Assembly (NCBI GenBank): GCA_021442155.1
Contig: JAKCPB010000350.1
Location: forward strand, 62,001 to 126,000
Source of the DNA: Cymbidium sinense
Taxonomy: Eukaryota; Streptophyta; Magnoliopsida; Asparagales; Orchidaceae
DNA: 64,000 nucleotides
Direction of reading: 5' to 3'
Shown here: piece by piece, positions 23,353-35,230 of the stretch
Layout: the number at the start of each line of letters is the position of its first letter
Numbering within the stretch: the stretch's first letter is position 1
Notes under the pieces: generated by a model
The model's input: the letters and a program-made list of their open reading frames with translations, nothing else
Database searches by the model: none
What the model was told of the DNA's origin: nothing
Program-made: the position numbers and the translations under genes

Positions 23353-23714
23353 AATATAGAACCAATTCAGATTCAACATTTCTTCTTTTTGATTTCATCA
23401 ATCAAGTAGCACCCCAAGTTTTCTAAGACACAAGCGATGACATAAGTCAAAAATAAGCACCCATAGAGCTAATCAAAAACCCTAGATAAGTAGAACCATT
23501 TCTACTATAAAGACACAGTTCCATAAGTAGTATATTGGATCAACCGTTCATCAGTTTTTCCAGTTCTGATCAGAACCACCCACGCCTATCAAGTACGGGG
23601 ATCCACCACCACCATGGTTGTAAGCTCTGCCACAACCATGGTTGTATGCTCCGTCGCTCCTCCTGCCTCCATAACCACCACTACACCGACCACCACCTCG
23701 ATATCCCCAAGGTT
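23353..23714 (-). pseudogene. GRP 3'-end fragment, copy 8 (truncated)
   Basis: Antisense fragment with 3' UTR and part of the Gly-rich tail, ending at CACCTCGATATCCCC (about 23700-23714) and joined to T-rich repeat. The tail carries a small local duplication of an ACCATGGTTGTA-like word (near 23611-23646). It shares its breakpoint with copies 1 and 7. The 100-codon + frame across it is antisense Gly-tail running into T-rich repeat and is not a product. Confidence 0.8.
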
Positions 23715-24544
23715 TTTTTTTATTTTAGCTTATTTTTTAGATTTAGGTTTAGGTTTATGTTTATGTTTATTTTTTTGTTAAATTTTATTTTTATTTTAAT
23801 TTCTCAGTTTAGGTTTTATTTTTTTTTTATTTTCTAGGTTTAGGTTTTATTTTTTATTTTTAGGTTTATGCATAGATTTTTATTTTATTTTTTTTAAGTT
23901 TAGGTTTTAGGTTTTTATTTTAGGTTTATTTTTAGGTTTTTTTTAGTTTAGGTTTAGGTTTAGTTTTATTTTATTTTATTATATTTAGTTTAGGGTTTAG
24001 GTCTAGTTTATTTTAGGTTTAGGTTTAGATTTTATTTCATTTAGTTTAGTTTATTTTAGTTAAGGTTTATGTTTATTTTATTTTATTTATTTTAGGTTTA
24101 GTTTTTTTTAGTTTAGGGTTTAGGTTTTACTTTTTATTTATTTTTAGGTTTATTATTTATGTTTAGGTTTTTATTTAGTTTTTATTTTATTTTATTTTTG
24201 ATTTATTTTATTTTTATTTTATGTTTAGTTTTTATTTTAATTAGATTATTTCTTTAGGTTTATTTTATTTTTTTTAGTTTAGTTTTATATTTATTTATTT
24301 TAGTCTTTAATATTTTAATATTTATTTTATTTTGGTTTATGTTTATTTTATTTTTTTTTTATATTTTTATTTTAGTTTTAGTTTGGGGTTTTATTGGGGT
24401 TTAGGCTTAGATTAAGAGTTTAGTTTAGTAGGGTTTAGGGTTAAGGGTTTCTGGTTTAGGGTATTATTATTATTATTTTTTTATTTATCATTTATTTTAT
24501 TTATTTTTATTTTTTATTTTATCTTATTTTTTTTTCTTTTGTTT
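23715..24544 (+). repeat. T-rich block
   Basis: T-rich block with the usual word order, ending in a short weak TTTAGGG region (24380-24460) and a TTATTATTATT-like stretch (24464-24478). No gene is visible. Confidence 0.8.
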
Positions 24545-24735
24545 AGGTTGTGGTCAGGGTTCAGTTTGGGTTTAGGCAGGATTAGGGTTTACCAGGGTTT
24601 AAGCCTTTGGGGTTTAGTTTAGGGTAAGGTTTAGGTTTAGGGCTCAGCATAGGCCTTAGGTTTAGGCCTAGGGCTCAGGGTTTGTGGCCTAGGGCTTGCT
24701 GTGGTCAGGGCTCAGGTTTTAGGTTAATGTTCATG
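24545..24735 (+). repeat. GC-richer telomere-variant island B
   Basis: Mixed TTTAGGG, GGCTCAGG and GGCCTAGGG-like words, comparable with the islands near 9.0 and 25.5 kb and embedded between T-rich blocks. Confidence 0.65.
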
Positions 24736-25460
24736 TTTATTTTAGTTTATCTTTATTTTATTTTTATTTAGGTTTATTTTTATTTTAGTTTATTTTATTT
24801 ATTTTAGGTTTATTTTATTTTATTTAGGTTTGTTATGTTAGTTTATCTTTAGGTTTAGGTTTGGTTTAGTTTAAGTTTATTTGGTTGAGCTTTATTTTAT
24901 CATATTTTAGGTTTAGGTTTTATTTTATTTTAGTTTTAAGTAGTTTTATCTATTTTTAGGTTTAGGTTTTAGGTTTTATTTTAGGTTTATTTTAGGTTTT
25001 ATTTTTTAGTTTATTTTAGTTTATTTTATTTTATTTAGTTTAGGTTTAGTTTAGATTTTTCATTTTAGTTTATTTTATTCAATTTAGGTTTAGGTTTATT
25101 TTATTTTTTTATTAGGTTTAGGTTTTTTTAGTTTAAGGTAGGTTTTAATTTTTATTTATTATGTTTTATGTTTATTTTTTTTGCTAGTTTTATTTAGTTT
25201 TATTTCATTTTATTTTAAGGTTTATTTTATTTTATTTTATGTTTATTTTATTTTATTTTAGGTTTTTATTTTTATTTTATTATTTTATTTTAGCTAGGTT
25301 TATTTATTTTATTTTAGTCTCAATTTTTTTTAGTTTATTTTTATATCTTTTTAGTTTTAGTTTTAGGTTTTATTTAGGTTTTATCTTACCTTTATTTTCA
25401 CATTTTTAGGTTTAGGTTTCTTTCCTATTTATTTTATTTTAGGTTTAATTATTTTATTTT
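24736..25460 (+). repeat. T-rich block
   Basis: T-rich block between two GC-richer islands, with the same kind of TTTAGG, TTTA and TTTTA words but slightly more C than average. No gene is visible. Confidence 0.8.
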
Positions 25461-25815
25461 GGTTTTGTGGTTTCTTTTGGGCTCAGATTTGTGGCTCAGT
25501 AATTTGGGGTTTTAGGGTTTATGGCTTGAGGGCTCAGGGTCAGGCTTCTGGCCTAGTTTAGTGCCCAGGTTTCAGCTTGTGGCCTGGGGGTTTGGGCTCA
25601 GGGTCCAGGGCTCCAGGTCCCAGGGCTCAGGGCTCAGCCTCAGGCCTTGGCTCAGGGTTTATGTCTGAGGCTCAGGTTAAGCCTTAGGTCTCCAGTGGCC
25701 AGGGCCTGGCCCAGCTCAGGCCGAATGTTAGGCTCAGGGCTCAGTTTTGGCCAGTGGGTTTGTGGTTAGGATTGTGCTCTAGGCCTAGGGCCTAGGGCCT
25801 AAGATCCAGGATTTT
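25461..25815 (+). repeat. GC-richer telomere-variant island C
   Basis: Strongest of the three islands. The sequence from about 25480 to 25810 is made of words such as GGCTCAGGG, CCCAGGG and GGCCTAGGG in the phase expected for TTTAGGG repeats. It ends just before TATGCAAACCGG, the usual landmark between array and T-rich block, so it occupies the normal array position. Confidence 0.7.
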
Positions 25816-26608
25816 TAAAATATGCAAACCGGTAGTTTACTTTATTGTATTTAGTTTATTATTTTATTTTATTTTTTATTTTATTTTATTTTTATGTTTA
25901 ATATTTATTTATTTTAGTTTTGATTTTTATTTTAGTTTATTTTGTGGTTTAGTTATATTATTTTGTCAATTTAGTTTTATATTATTTTATAGGTTTTTTA
26001 TTTTACTTTTTGCCTATTTTTTTTTTCTTAGGTTTTGGTTTTATTTAGTTTAGATTTATTTTAGTTTATTTTATTTTATTTATTTTAGAGTTTAGGTTTA
26101 ATTTATTTTATTTATGTTTATTTTATTTTCTTTTTTTGGTTTAGGCTTTTTTTTTTTTAGTTTAGGTTCGTGTTTATTTTTATTTTATTTTAAGTTTATT
26201 TTTTGGTTTAGTTTTATTTAGTTTTATTTTATTTTTATTTTGTTTTAGTTTTCTATTTTATTTTTTTTTTCCATTTAGGTTTTTTTTTAGTTTAGTTTAG
26301 GTTTTATTTATTTTCTAATTTAGTTTTTTATTTTTATTTTATTATACTTAGTTTAGTTTAGGTATTTGTTTAAGTTTTTATTTATTTATATTTATATTTT
26401 ATTTTATTTAGGTTTATGTTTATTTATTTATTTTATTTTTAGGTTTTATTTAGTTTTGGTTTTGGTTTTTAGGTTTGTAGGGTTTAGTTGGGTTTACTTT
26501 AAGATTGTTGTAGGTTTTAGGGTTTAGGGTTTAGGATTTAGATTTTAGTTTAGGGTTTATTTTAGGTTTAGGTTTAGGGTTCAGGTTTTAGTTTATTTTT
26601 TTTTTTTA
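25816..26608 (+). repeat. T-rich block and TTTAGGG array
   Basis: Landmark GCAAACCGGTAG (about 25823), T-rich block to 26465, TTTAGGG array to about 26600. It ends at the junction with GRP copy 9. No gene is visible. Confidence 0.8.
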
Positions 26609-26667
26609 ATAGAGAACAAATTTGATTAACATTTCTTCTTTTTGATTTCATCAACCAAATAACAAAC
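26609..26667 (-). pseudogene. GRP 3' UTR stub, copy 9 (cut by insertion)
   Basis: Only the outer part of the 3' UTR remains (AGAGAACAAATTTGATTAAC to CAACCAAATAAC). The sequence then changes abruptly to non-telomeric DNA at about 26667. This marks the left edge of the compound insertion of about 16.9 kb. I do not find the missing remainder of this copy at the other end. Confidence 0.7.
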
Positions 26668-28690
26668 CAGGGAAGTGAGGTAATCAAATGACCTCCTTGG
26701 GGCTAGCTAAATCCTCGTGTTCTCGAGATGTCCAGACTATATACCCATTACCATTCAATCTTATATAAATCAACACATGAATATTGGAAAGAGAACTCAA
26801 CATTCATGCACTTAAGCTATAAGAATATGCATTTGTTATGTATTTATAACTAACATCATAACACATATTATTATTCATTTATAAGCTTTTGAAAAATACA
26901 TTTGATTTAATAGTGATAATAGCCAATGCATATATTAACTTAAATCAACACATGCAAGCTTACATAAATGAAATCCATTTTATTTTACTTGATTTTGAAA
27001 AGATGGATGCATGAATTCAAATGAGATACCAAATTTTACATGATTGGAAAGAGGACAATCAAATATAAGCATGTGATTTATTCAACCAAACTAAGTCTTA
27101 AGGATTATCAAATAAAATAAGATTTTTAAAGCAAACCAAAGCTTCGTTATTAATTAAGTTTTGGATTTGATTTGATTTAAAGAGGAGAAGAGAATCAACA
27201 CTTGCTGATTTAAACCCATTCCCACATTAGTGGTTTGATTTAATTTAAGGAAATGTAATTAAGTTGATTTATGGGTTAATTAAGTTGAATATTTAATTAG
27301 ATGAATTAATTACCCTTACCTATGTCACTTTAAAGTAATTAACTAAATTATTTTGAGCCAACATGATATGCATATAAAATAAACATGCAATAATCCTAAG
27401 AAATAAAAGGGGCCTAATGCAATTGGCTCATGATTTATAGTTAATCAGATTAAGAGACTTAATTAATTACTCTTATAGTTTATCCACACATGTGGACTAA
27501 CCATAATTTCATTAAACTCCTTTAGGTTATTAGATAACTAAAGATCTATCCCATGATTTAATTAATTAAGGTCTGATGAGATTATGATTTTAATTTGATT
27601 AAGTGATTTAATTAATTAGTTAAATCTTAATTATTTTCATTTTAAAATAGAGTGAAATGAACTTAGGGAAAGTGGTCCCAACCCTATTCCTTAGTTTTCT
27701 TACTATTGATAATGACTAATAAACTTAATTAACCAATTTGATATTGTTCATGGGATTAATTAATCATTAATTAACTTAAAAGAGAAGTTAAGGTTTAATT
27801 AGTTAATTTTCTTAATTAAGTGTGCAATATATCCCAAAAATATCATGGTTGGTAGATGTCATCCCATTAAATTAACCCATAAAATTTGGGATTAATTGCT
27901 CAAGTAATTTAGGAGTAATTAAGCTAATAAATTTTATAATTAAACTTAATTAAACCTTAATTACTATTCAAAATTAGTTAACATCATTTTTAATTAATTC
28001 TCCTCTAAAATACCTTTAAAATGTGTATTTATTTGAATTTTTTAATTTCCCTATGATTTTTTATGATTTTTAGAAGTTTCAGCCATTAAAAATGGTTTAA
28101 GCCTAATGAAAGTCTAATCGTGTTGGAGCTACGTGGCATGCTTTCTTGTCTGCCATCTGATCTAAGATCAGATAGCTACGATTAATCAAACAGGTTAATA
28201 AGATTAAATCAGATTGATCTAGCAATCTAATCACAACATTCCCTTTTGATCACGTAAAATTTATGGTGCATGATCCAATGTCACATGAGTGAGGGAGAAT
28301 GGAGTCCGACCGCTAATGCTCACTTGATCTGAGCTTACCCGAGCTCAACAACTGGATACTCCTTCCGCGATATCGATCGAAGGGGATCCAATGATCAAGA
28401 TCACACGAGATGCAAGTTTTCTTCAAAAAGCTTCAACCCATTTTTGTCTGAAGATCGATTTTGGAAGCATACCTCAGAGATCAAGACTGGAGACTCGAAC
28501 AGTTGAGACAGCTTCATCTAGTGGAGATGAAGCCATGTTGAGCAAAAAATTAGATCAATTCCTCAACATTCACTGAAGGCCATAATCGATGATTTGGAGA
28601 TCAGCTTTGATCGAAGTCCCACCTCCGGTGCTCGGGAAGCTTGGGAGATGATTCGTTCTTGCTCGACAAAGCCTATAGAAGGTATGTGCA
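26668..28690. other. AT-rich unassigned sequence in compound insertion
   Basis: Non-telomeric sequence, strongly AT-rich from 26750 to 28080 with many TTAATTAA words, then of mixed composition from 28090 with GATC-containing words. A 61-codon + frame (28391-28576) has no motif I recognise. The AT-rich part resembles the reverse complement of 33.1-35.3 kb in word content, but I could not align the two base by base. Retrotransposon noncoding DNA is plausible, unproven. Confidence 0.4.
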
Positions 28691-29280
28691 AAGTTAATTT
28701 GAGTTTGATGGATAAATGGGAAAGTTAGGTCAAAAATGGGAGTGTCCTATTTTGTGATGAACGGGAATGGCATTTTTCTATGGAAGAATGAGCTTGGGAG
28801 CTTAGTGAATGTCTCTCGCAGCTCATCTTGGGTAGTTAGGGCTCTAAGGAATGATTTTTGCGTGTGTTTGAGTGGAAACAATGGGGGTGCATACCCACCA
28901 TCATCTTGATCGGATGGTGGGATTGGATTTGGCTTGTAGTGGCCATCCGACCATCTCAGGGAGTTGTGGGTGGCAGGCAGGAGGTGAGTTGGCTCGGCTT
29001 GGTTGGTTGAAGGTGCGGAGGTGGCTGCCAAGGAAGAATCATTGGTGTCCTATAGGTTTCAATTGCTCTAATGGGGAAGGTGAGGTGATTTCACCTCCCA
29101 TGGGTCATGGACAACCCAACCACCCCTTGGGTCAGGTTGGGTAGTGTCTTACGTGCCTAAGTGGAGCATTCGGAGAGTACCAAGTAGCCAAGGAATTTAA
29201 ATGACCACTTACATGGATGATTTATCTCATTCGGTGCCCTTTACCCAAGGGTAGTATGATCATTTGGCATTGTATTTGAT
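28691..29280. other. Unassigned sequence left of the inverted repeat
   Basis: Balanced-composition sequence with overlapping short open frames on both strands (94 codons minus at 28747-29031, 90 codons plus at 28872-29144). Neither shows a recognisable domain, and the overlap suggests chance frames. No RNA gene or boundary motif is seen. Confidence 0.35.
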
Positions 29281-30650
29281 TTGGGCAGATTTGAAATGAG
29301 CCAAAAGTCAGCTAGCCCAAATTTCAAGTCAATTGGAGTTGATTTGGTTAGGTTTGGCTCAATTTGACTCATTTAGGTCAAATTGGGTTAGGTTGGGTCA
29401 AGTTGACCAATTGGTCAAATTGGTTCAAACCAAGGATTGGGTCAAGTTCATATAATCATTTGGGATTTTTTGGTTCAATTGGTTTGGTTTAGTTTGGCTT
29501 AGATTTGATTTTGGCTTATTTGAATTCATTTGGGTCAATGGGTTAAGTTTACCAATTTGACCAAATTGGACAAATTGGCTTGGGTTGGGTGTTGGTTTAG
29601 GTTTAGTAGACCAATTGAAGATGATTGTAGGCTTTGATTTCAATTAATTGAATTTAGTTTTATTTTAGGCCAACTTGAACCTTAAGGTTAATTTGGGCTA
29701 AGTAGTCAGTGGGTTTGGGTCAATCATCCTTTTGGTCAAGTTCAACAATCAATTTGGAATGAACTTGAGCCATTGGTTGTAATCAATTTGGTTTATATTT
29801 TGATTTTGAATTTGGTCTTTTAGGTCAATTTGGGTCATCTTGGGTCAAAGGGATTTGGTTTGACTCAGTTGAAGGTCAAGTCATATTCAAATATTAATTT
29901 TGATTTGCTATGAATCATTGATTTCAAGGGATTTGGCTTACGTTGCAATTTGGCTACTTTGTGTTCATATAGGTTAAGGGGTTGACTTGGTCAAATGACC
30001 AAGTTGACTTGGTTTGATCCAATTTGTGACAATTGATCAACCTAGGGTGCTCAACAATCATGATGGGAGGTTTTGATGGGCTTGTTCAATCCAATTTGGG
30101 TAGGATTAACTTCAAATAGGTCAAATTGGCCACTTTGGGTCAAGTGGCCCAATTGGGTTTAGATGGCTTGATTTTAGGTTGAGTTTAATTTAGTTGAGTT
30201 TATATATGGATTTGGGATTGATATATAAATACAATTACAATTGGCTTGTATTCAAATGAGTTTTGGTTCATTTGAACATTTCAAGTCAAAAGGTTAAGTT
30301 GGGTTTAACTTGGGTTGATTTTGGTTTGACTTTATGATTATAGATTTCATTTATATTTGTGAATAAGATTGAATGTATGATTGATTCATGAGAAAATCAA
30401 TTGAATTTGGGTTTTGTAATGAAGGAATTTGGCTAAGTCAACGGAGTTGGGTCATGTGGCATAGGTTCATATTTTGATTTGGTTTGATTTAGTTTTGATG
30501 ATTTAAATGTATATTTTATTTAAATTTGTAAAGATAATTAAAAAAATGATTGATTTGAGAGAAAATCAATTGATTTTGACTTGATTTGGATTAAGATTTG
30601 GCTAAGTCCATTGGATAGCTCATATGGCTTAGCAAGGGTTTCGATTTAAT
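29281..30650 (+). repeat. Large imperfect inverted repeat, left arm
   Basis: Sequence full of GGTCAA, TTGGGTCAA and CAATTTGG words. Its reverse complement recurs across the axis. For example 29745-29810 (words AATTTGGAATGAACTTGAG and GTAATCAATTTGG) pairs with 31665-31735, and 30240-30310 (GGTTCATTTGAAC, TTTCAAGTCAAAAGG) pairs with 31300-31360. Inner sequence near 30500-30640 pairs with 30980-31130. Divergence is moderate with many small indels. No protein is recognised. Confidence 0.75.
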
Positions 30651-32050
30651 TTGATTTATATCGACCTCACTTTTGGAGTGAGCTCTTAACCCCATCCTCT
30701 TAGACTTAGGAATCTTCTAGACACTAAAATTTACTTAGTCATAAGACACATCTAGATTAGTTGAACATTTAACCTAAGCCGAGACTTAGAAATGTTAATC
30801 ATAATATTAGGTTATGCCTTGGGGCTTAAGGAAATTACCATCCTCCAAACCCAATCTAGATACACTTTCTCAAATCAAACCCTAACTCAATTCTCAAATC
30901 TCAAATTCAAATTCCAAATCTAATTTCAAAATTTGACTCCAAATGATTGAAACCCAAAATCAAATTCAAATCCTAAAACCCCTTCCTAAGCTATATGAAC
31001 CACATTCATAAGCTTAGCCAAAACTCCCCTTAAATAAAATCAAACTCAATTGATCTCTTTATAAATCAATTATTCCTTCATTTATATTCACAATATAAAT
31101 GAAATCCAAATTCAAATGATCAAAACTATCGAAAATCAAACCAAACTCATTCTAAACCCTTTAAGCCAATTCTTTGGACTTAGTCAAATTCTATCAAATC
31201 AAGTCAAAACCAATGAAATTTCTCTTGATCAATCATTCATTCAATTATACCCAAATATAAATGAAACCTACAATCATCAAATCAAATTGAAACCAACCCA
31301 TTCAAACCCAACCTAGCCCTTTTGACTTGAAATTTCAAATGAGCCAAAAAACTCCAAATTGATTGTCATTGAATTTATATTCCAATCTAGGCTCATATAT
31401 AAGTTCAACTAACTCGAATCAAACCAAAACCAAAAATTGACCCACTTAGGTCCACTTGACCCAAAGTGACCTAAAGGATCCATTTGAGCCAACTTTTAAT
31501 CCAACCAAAATTGGATTGAACAAAGCTCACCAAAATCTTCCACCATGATTATTGATCACCCTAGGATGATCAATTTCAATCAATTGGGTGAAACCAAGCC
31601 TAATTGGCCATTTGATCCAAATGGACCCAAATTGGCCTAAAGGACCAAATCAGGTCAAATCATGATCTAACCCAAATTGATTGCAACCAATAGCTCAAGT
31701 TCATTCCAAATTGATTATTGAACTTAACCAAAGCCATAATTAAACTTTGATCAATCGAGCCCAATTGATCAACTTGACTCAATCTAGCCCAAATTGGCTT
31801 AAAGGGTCAATTTGGCCTAAATCCAAATTAAATCCAAATTATTCAAACCAAAGATTACATTCATCTTAATTAGCCAATTGAACATGAATCAACCCATAAT
31901 CCAAGCTAATTTGGCCAATTTTGGTCAAATGGGTCAATTTGACCCAAAATGACCCATATGACCCAAATTGGGCCAAATCCCTTGAAACCAAACTAAGACC
32001 CATTGGGGGCTAATCAAACCTGACCCAAACCCATTTGGGATCAGCCAAAA
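30651..32050 (-). repeat. Large imperfect inverted repeat, right arm
   Basis: Reverse-oriented counterpart of 29281-30650, extended toward the axis by about 330 bp (30651-30980) that the left arm lacks. That extra part matches, in reverse, 37800-38045, so the right arm is the more complete inner copy. Word content is TTGACCCAAATTGG and relatives. The open frame at 31116-31316 is antisense repeat and not a gene. Confidence 0.75.
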
Positions 32051-32820
32051 CCAACCCAACCCATTTAAATCTCTCATGGATCCTCCCTCACATAGGATTC
32101 CACCCAACCTCATTTAATTCCCCATCATGCACCTCCTCCCCAACATTTGTATTGAATAAATTTGATCATATGATAGCAAGAGAGGACTTTGGAGCCAAAA
32201 TCCAAAGTCTTCAATCAATCTATCATTCATCCCAACCACCCCAAGCAAGTTGTCAATCAACTTGGAGCCAAAAAATTCAAAAAAAAGATTATATTTTCTA
32301 CTAATATAACAAGAGGGGGGAGATGAGGCTTTAGATCTCTTCCTCCCACCACTATTCGGCCCCCAAAAGTACCCCAAAGCAAAAAGGAACCCATCCCCCA
32401 CTTCTTTGAGCCATTTTTGAGCTTTAAAAACATAAATAATTGCTCTTCCGGTGAGGCGATAGTAGACATCAGAGAAGGTGATGTTTCAAAGAGAGGCAAG
32501 GGCTAAAGATCACTCCAAAGCTTCTTCACATACCAAGGAGTTTGCTCAGATCTTCACCGCCACCAAAAATAATCCTCGACGAGGTAAATTTCACCAAACC
32601 ATAGCCGACCTTAGGATTTCACGCATTTTGTATTAATTTTCTCATGATTTTAGGAATTTCTCCTAGATAATCCCATATTTTTACTTCAAATCATCCCAAT
32701 TACAAAATAGAATTTTTTTAATGTGAATCAACGTGAAAATGGGTCCATTTGGACAAGTTTTGGCTTAGAAACCTCACTTTTTCTAAAAAAAGCCTGAAAA
32801 CATTGTTCATTGGCGACTAT
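32051..32820. other. Unassigned sequence right of the inverted repeat
   Basis: Non-telomeric sequence of mixed composition. Three overlapping short frames (89 codons plus, 95 and 80 codons minus) cover 32035-32499 with no recognisable domain. I see no boundary motif or RNA gene. Confidence 0.35.
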
Positions 32821-33110
32821 TACCGATCACGGTTGGATCAAACCTCCCGGATCATGCGTGGATCATGATCTGGGCCTTCTGATCACTTGATGCGATCTAG
32901 ACCATCTGATCACATGGTTCACATGATCTTATGGCTCGGATCACACATGGATCACGCGATCACGCCCGGATCATGCGTGGATCGCCTGATCGACCGCCGG
33001 ATGCGATATAATGGACCATCCGATTGCATGGCTGCATGATCGATGGCTCAACTCCGCCCGATCCGTGATCGATCACACGTCAATCTTGATTGGGCCGGTC
33101 CACATACGGT
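32821..33110. repeat. GATC-rich degenerate short repeat
   Basis: GATC-containing words recur many times in about 290 bp: GGATCATGCGTGGATCATGA, TGGATCGCCTGATCGACC, GATCACGCGATCACG. They form a degenerate short-period tandem repeat with many small palindromes. Its GC content is clearly higher than the flanks. Confidence 0.6.
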
Positions 33111-34936
33111 CATTTTCTTTTATAAAAAAATTAATTTAAACTTCAAAAATTCATAAATAAAATAAAATACTTAACCAAAAATTGCAAACAATGGCTGTTG
33201 GATTTTCCTTTTTGAGAGGAATCCAACAAATCCAAAATCCCCAAAGTTTACTGAGTATTTTGAGCTTAATTTAAGTTTTAGTAAAATGAAATTTATTAAT
33301 TAAACCAAAAATATAAGTTGAGATTAAGTTGAAATTTTCAAGGATTGAAACTAAAGTTAAAACACAGCTACAATAAATATTTCAAGTGAAAAGGACTACT
33401 AGATTGGGAGAAATTAAATTTTGAAGTTTAGATTGTCCATTTTAATAAAATAAATCAAATAAAAATTTAGAAATTTACAAAAATCTTCAAAATGGCTTAA
33501 ATCACTTCAATTGACATAGGACTCTTAAAAAAAATAATGTGATCTTCTAAATCTTAATGAACCCCAAATAAACACTTAAGATTAGAGTTTAATCAATTAA
33601 GGAGTTAATTAAAATATAATCTAGAATAATTTAAATATTAAATCAAAATCAGAAATGAAATAACACTTAAGCAATCATTAATCAAATCTCAAATTAGAAA
33701 TGTCATTCTTAGAAAATTAAATTAAATATGATTAAATATTTAAGTTAATAAAACTCAATTAAATGATTAAATCTTAAATCAAACTCAAAACCCAATAAAT
33801 TTAGAAAACTTTAATCATTTGATACTAATCGAATTAAACCAAATAAAATTAAAGTAAACTTAATTAACATATGATTAAATTACATCCATTTAGAATAAGA
33901 TAATTAATTAACCATTAAATATTTCAACCTAATAAATAAATCGAACATGTTAATGAAATCAAACAAACATAATAAATGAATCAAATTAAGTAAAACCCTA
34001 ATCATGAAATAATAATTTTTAATTGAATTAAACAAATTAATTAATAAGACTATAATTAATGCAAATTAATAAATTAATCCATCATCTTAATAAACTAATT
34101 AATTTTATAAATCATTAAAATTAATCCAAATAAACTTAATTGTCTACTAATTAATTTTAATCACTATTAAATAAACTAATTAAGATAATTAAATTGATCA
34201 TATTAAACTTAATCAAACATAAATTGCAATTAAATGCTAATCAAATCTAATTTAAACTTAAATCATTAACTCACTAATTCATTTAATAAATAAATTAATC
34301 AAATTTTAAAAAAAAATTAAACAAATCTTAATTAATTTAATAATTTGATCACATCTTTAAACAACTAATTAAGTTAATCAAATTAATCACATTAAACTTA
34401 AGTTTAATCAATCAAAATGCATTAAATACTAATCAAAGACCTAAATTAAACCTAAACCATTAAGTTAAATCAATTACATCATTAATCTAAATAAATATGA
34501 GACCAAATTTAAAATTAAACAAACCTTTATAATAAACATAAATACACTTCTTATTAAACTTCACATAATCACATTGAACCTAAGCAAACCCATAGACCAA
34601 TAAAGCTAATTAAATCAAATTAAATCAAATTAAGTTAAATTAAGAAAACTCATCAATTTAATATACATCAAATCAAATCTCGTTCAACCTACTTAAATTT
34701 AGATAAAAATAATTAACTATCCAATGTATGAAATCAAAATGCAAACCAAACTTTGATAAAATGGCAAAATAAGATTTAAATTAAAATCTAATTACAAGAA
34801 TCAATCTCAATTAAAATCAAAATAAAATCTCAATAATCTAATATGATCAAACTACAAATGAATGAACCATAACGAAATAAGCATGAAATTAAGTCACATA
34901 ACCATAATCAAAGAAAAGAATTAGACATTAATTTAA
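33111..34936. other. AT-rich noncoding tract
   Basis: Very AT-rich sequence made largely of AATTAA, AATCAAA and TTAAAT words, with no open frame above about 60 codons and no recognisable motif. In word content it looks like the reverse complement of 26.8-28.0 kb. Confidence 0.5.
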
Positions 34937-35230
34937 AAGGATATTGAATTATCAAGATTTAATTAAACCAAAACATCTAATCTAAAATTAATCAATCAAA
35001 AACACATGAATTTAAACAAACTTAAACTTCATTAGAGATTAAGGATATTGAATTATCAAGATTTAATTAAACCAAACATCTAATCTAAAATTAATCAATC
35101 AAAAACACATGAATTTAAACAAACTTAAACTTCATTAGATATTAAGGATATTGAATTATCAAGATGTAATTAAACCAAAACATCTAATCCAAAATCAATC
35201 AATCAAATACTTAAACAAACTCAAATTCTA
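34937..35230. repeat. 104-bp direct tandem repeat, ~2.7 copies
   Basis: AAGGATATTGAATTATCAAG begins copies at 34937, 35041 and 35144. The first two copies are nearly identical over 104 bp, differing by an A indel. The third has changes (AAGATGTAATT, CTAATCCAAAATC) and fades at about 35215. Recent local duplication within AT-rich DNA. Confidence 0.9.

Noticed and set aside
28747..29144. Overlapping plus and minus frames of about 90 codons
   Set aside because: The frames oppose each other in the same DNA and neither shows a motif. Chance frames in balanced-composition sequence are the simpler explanation.
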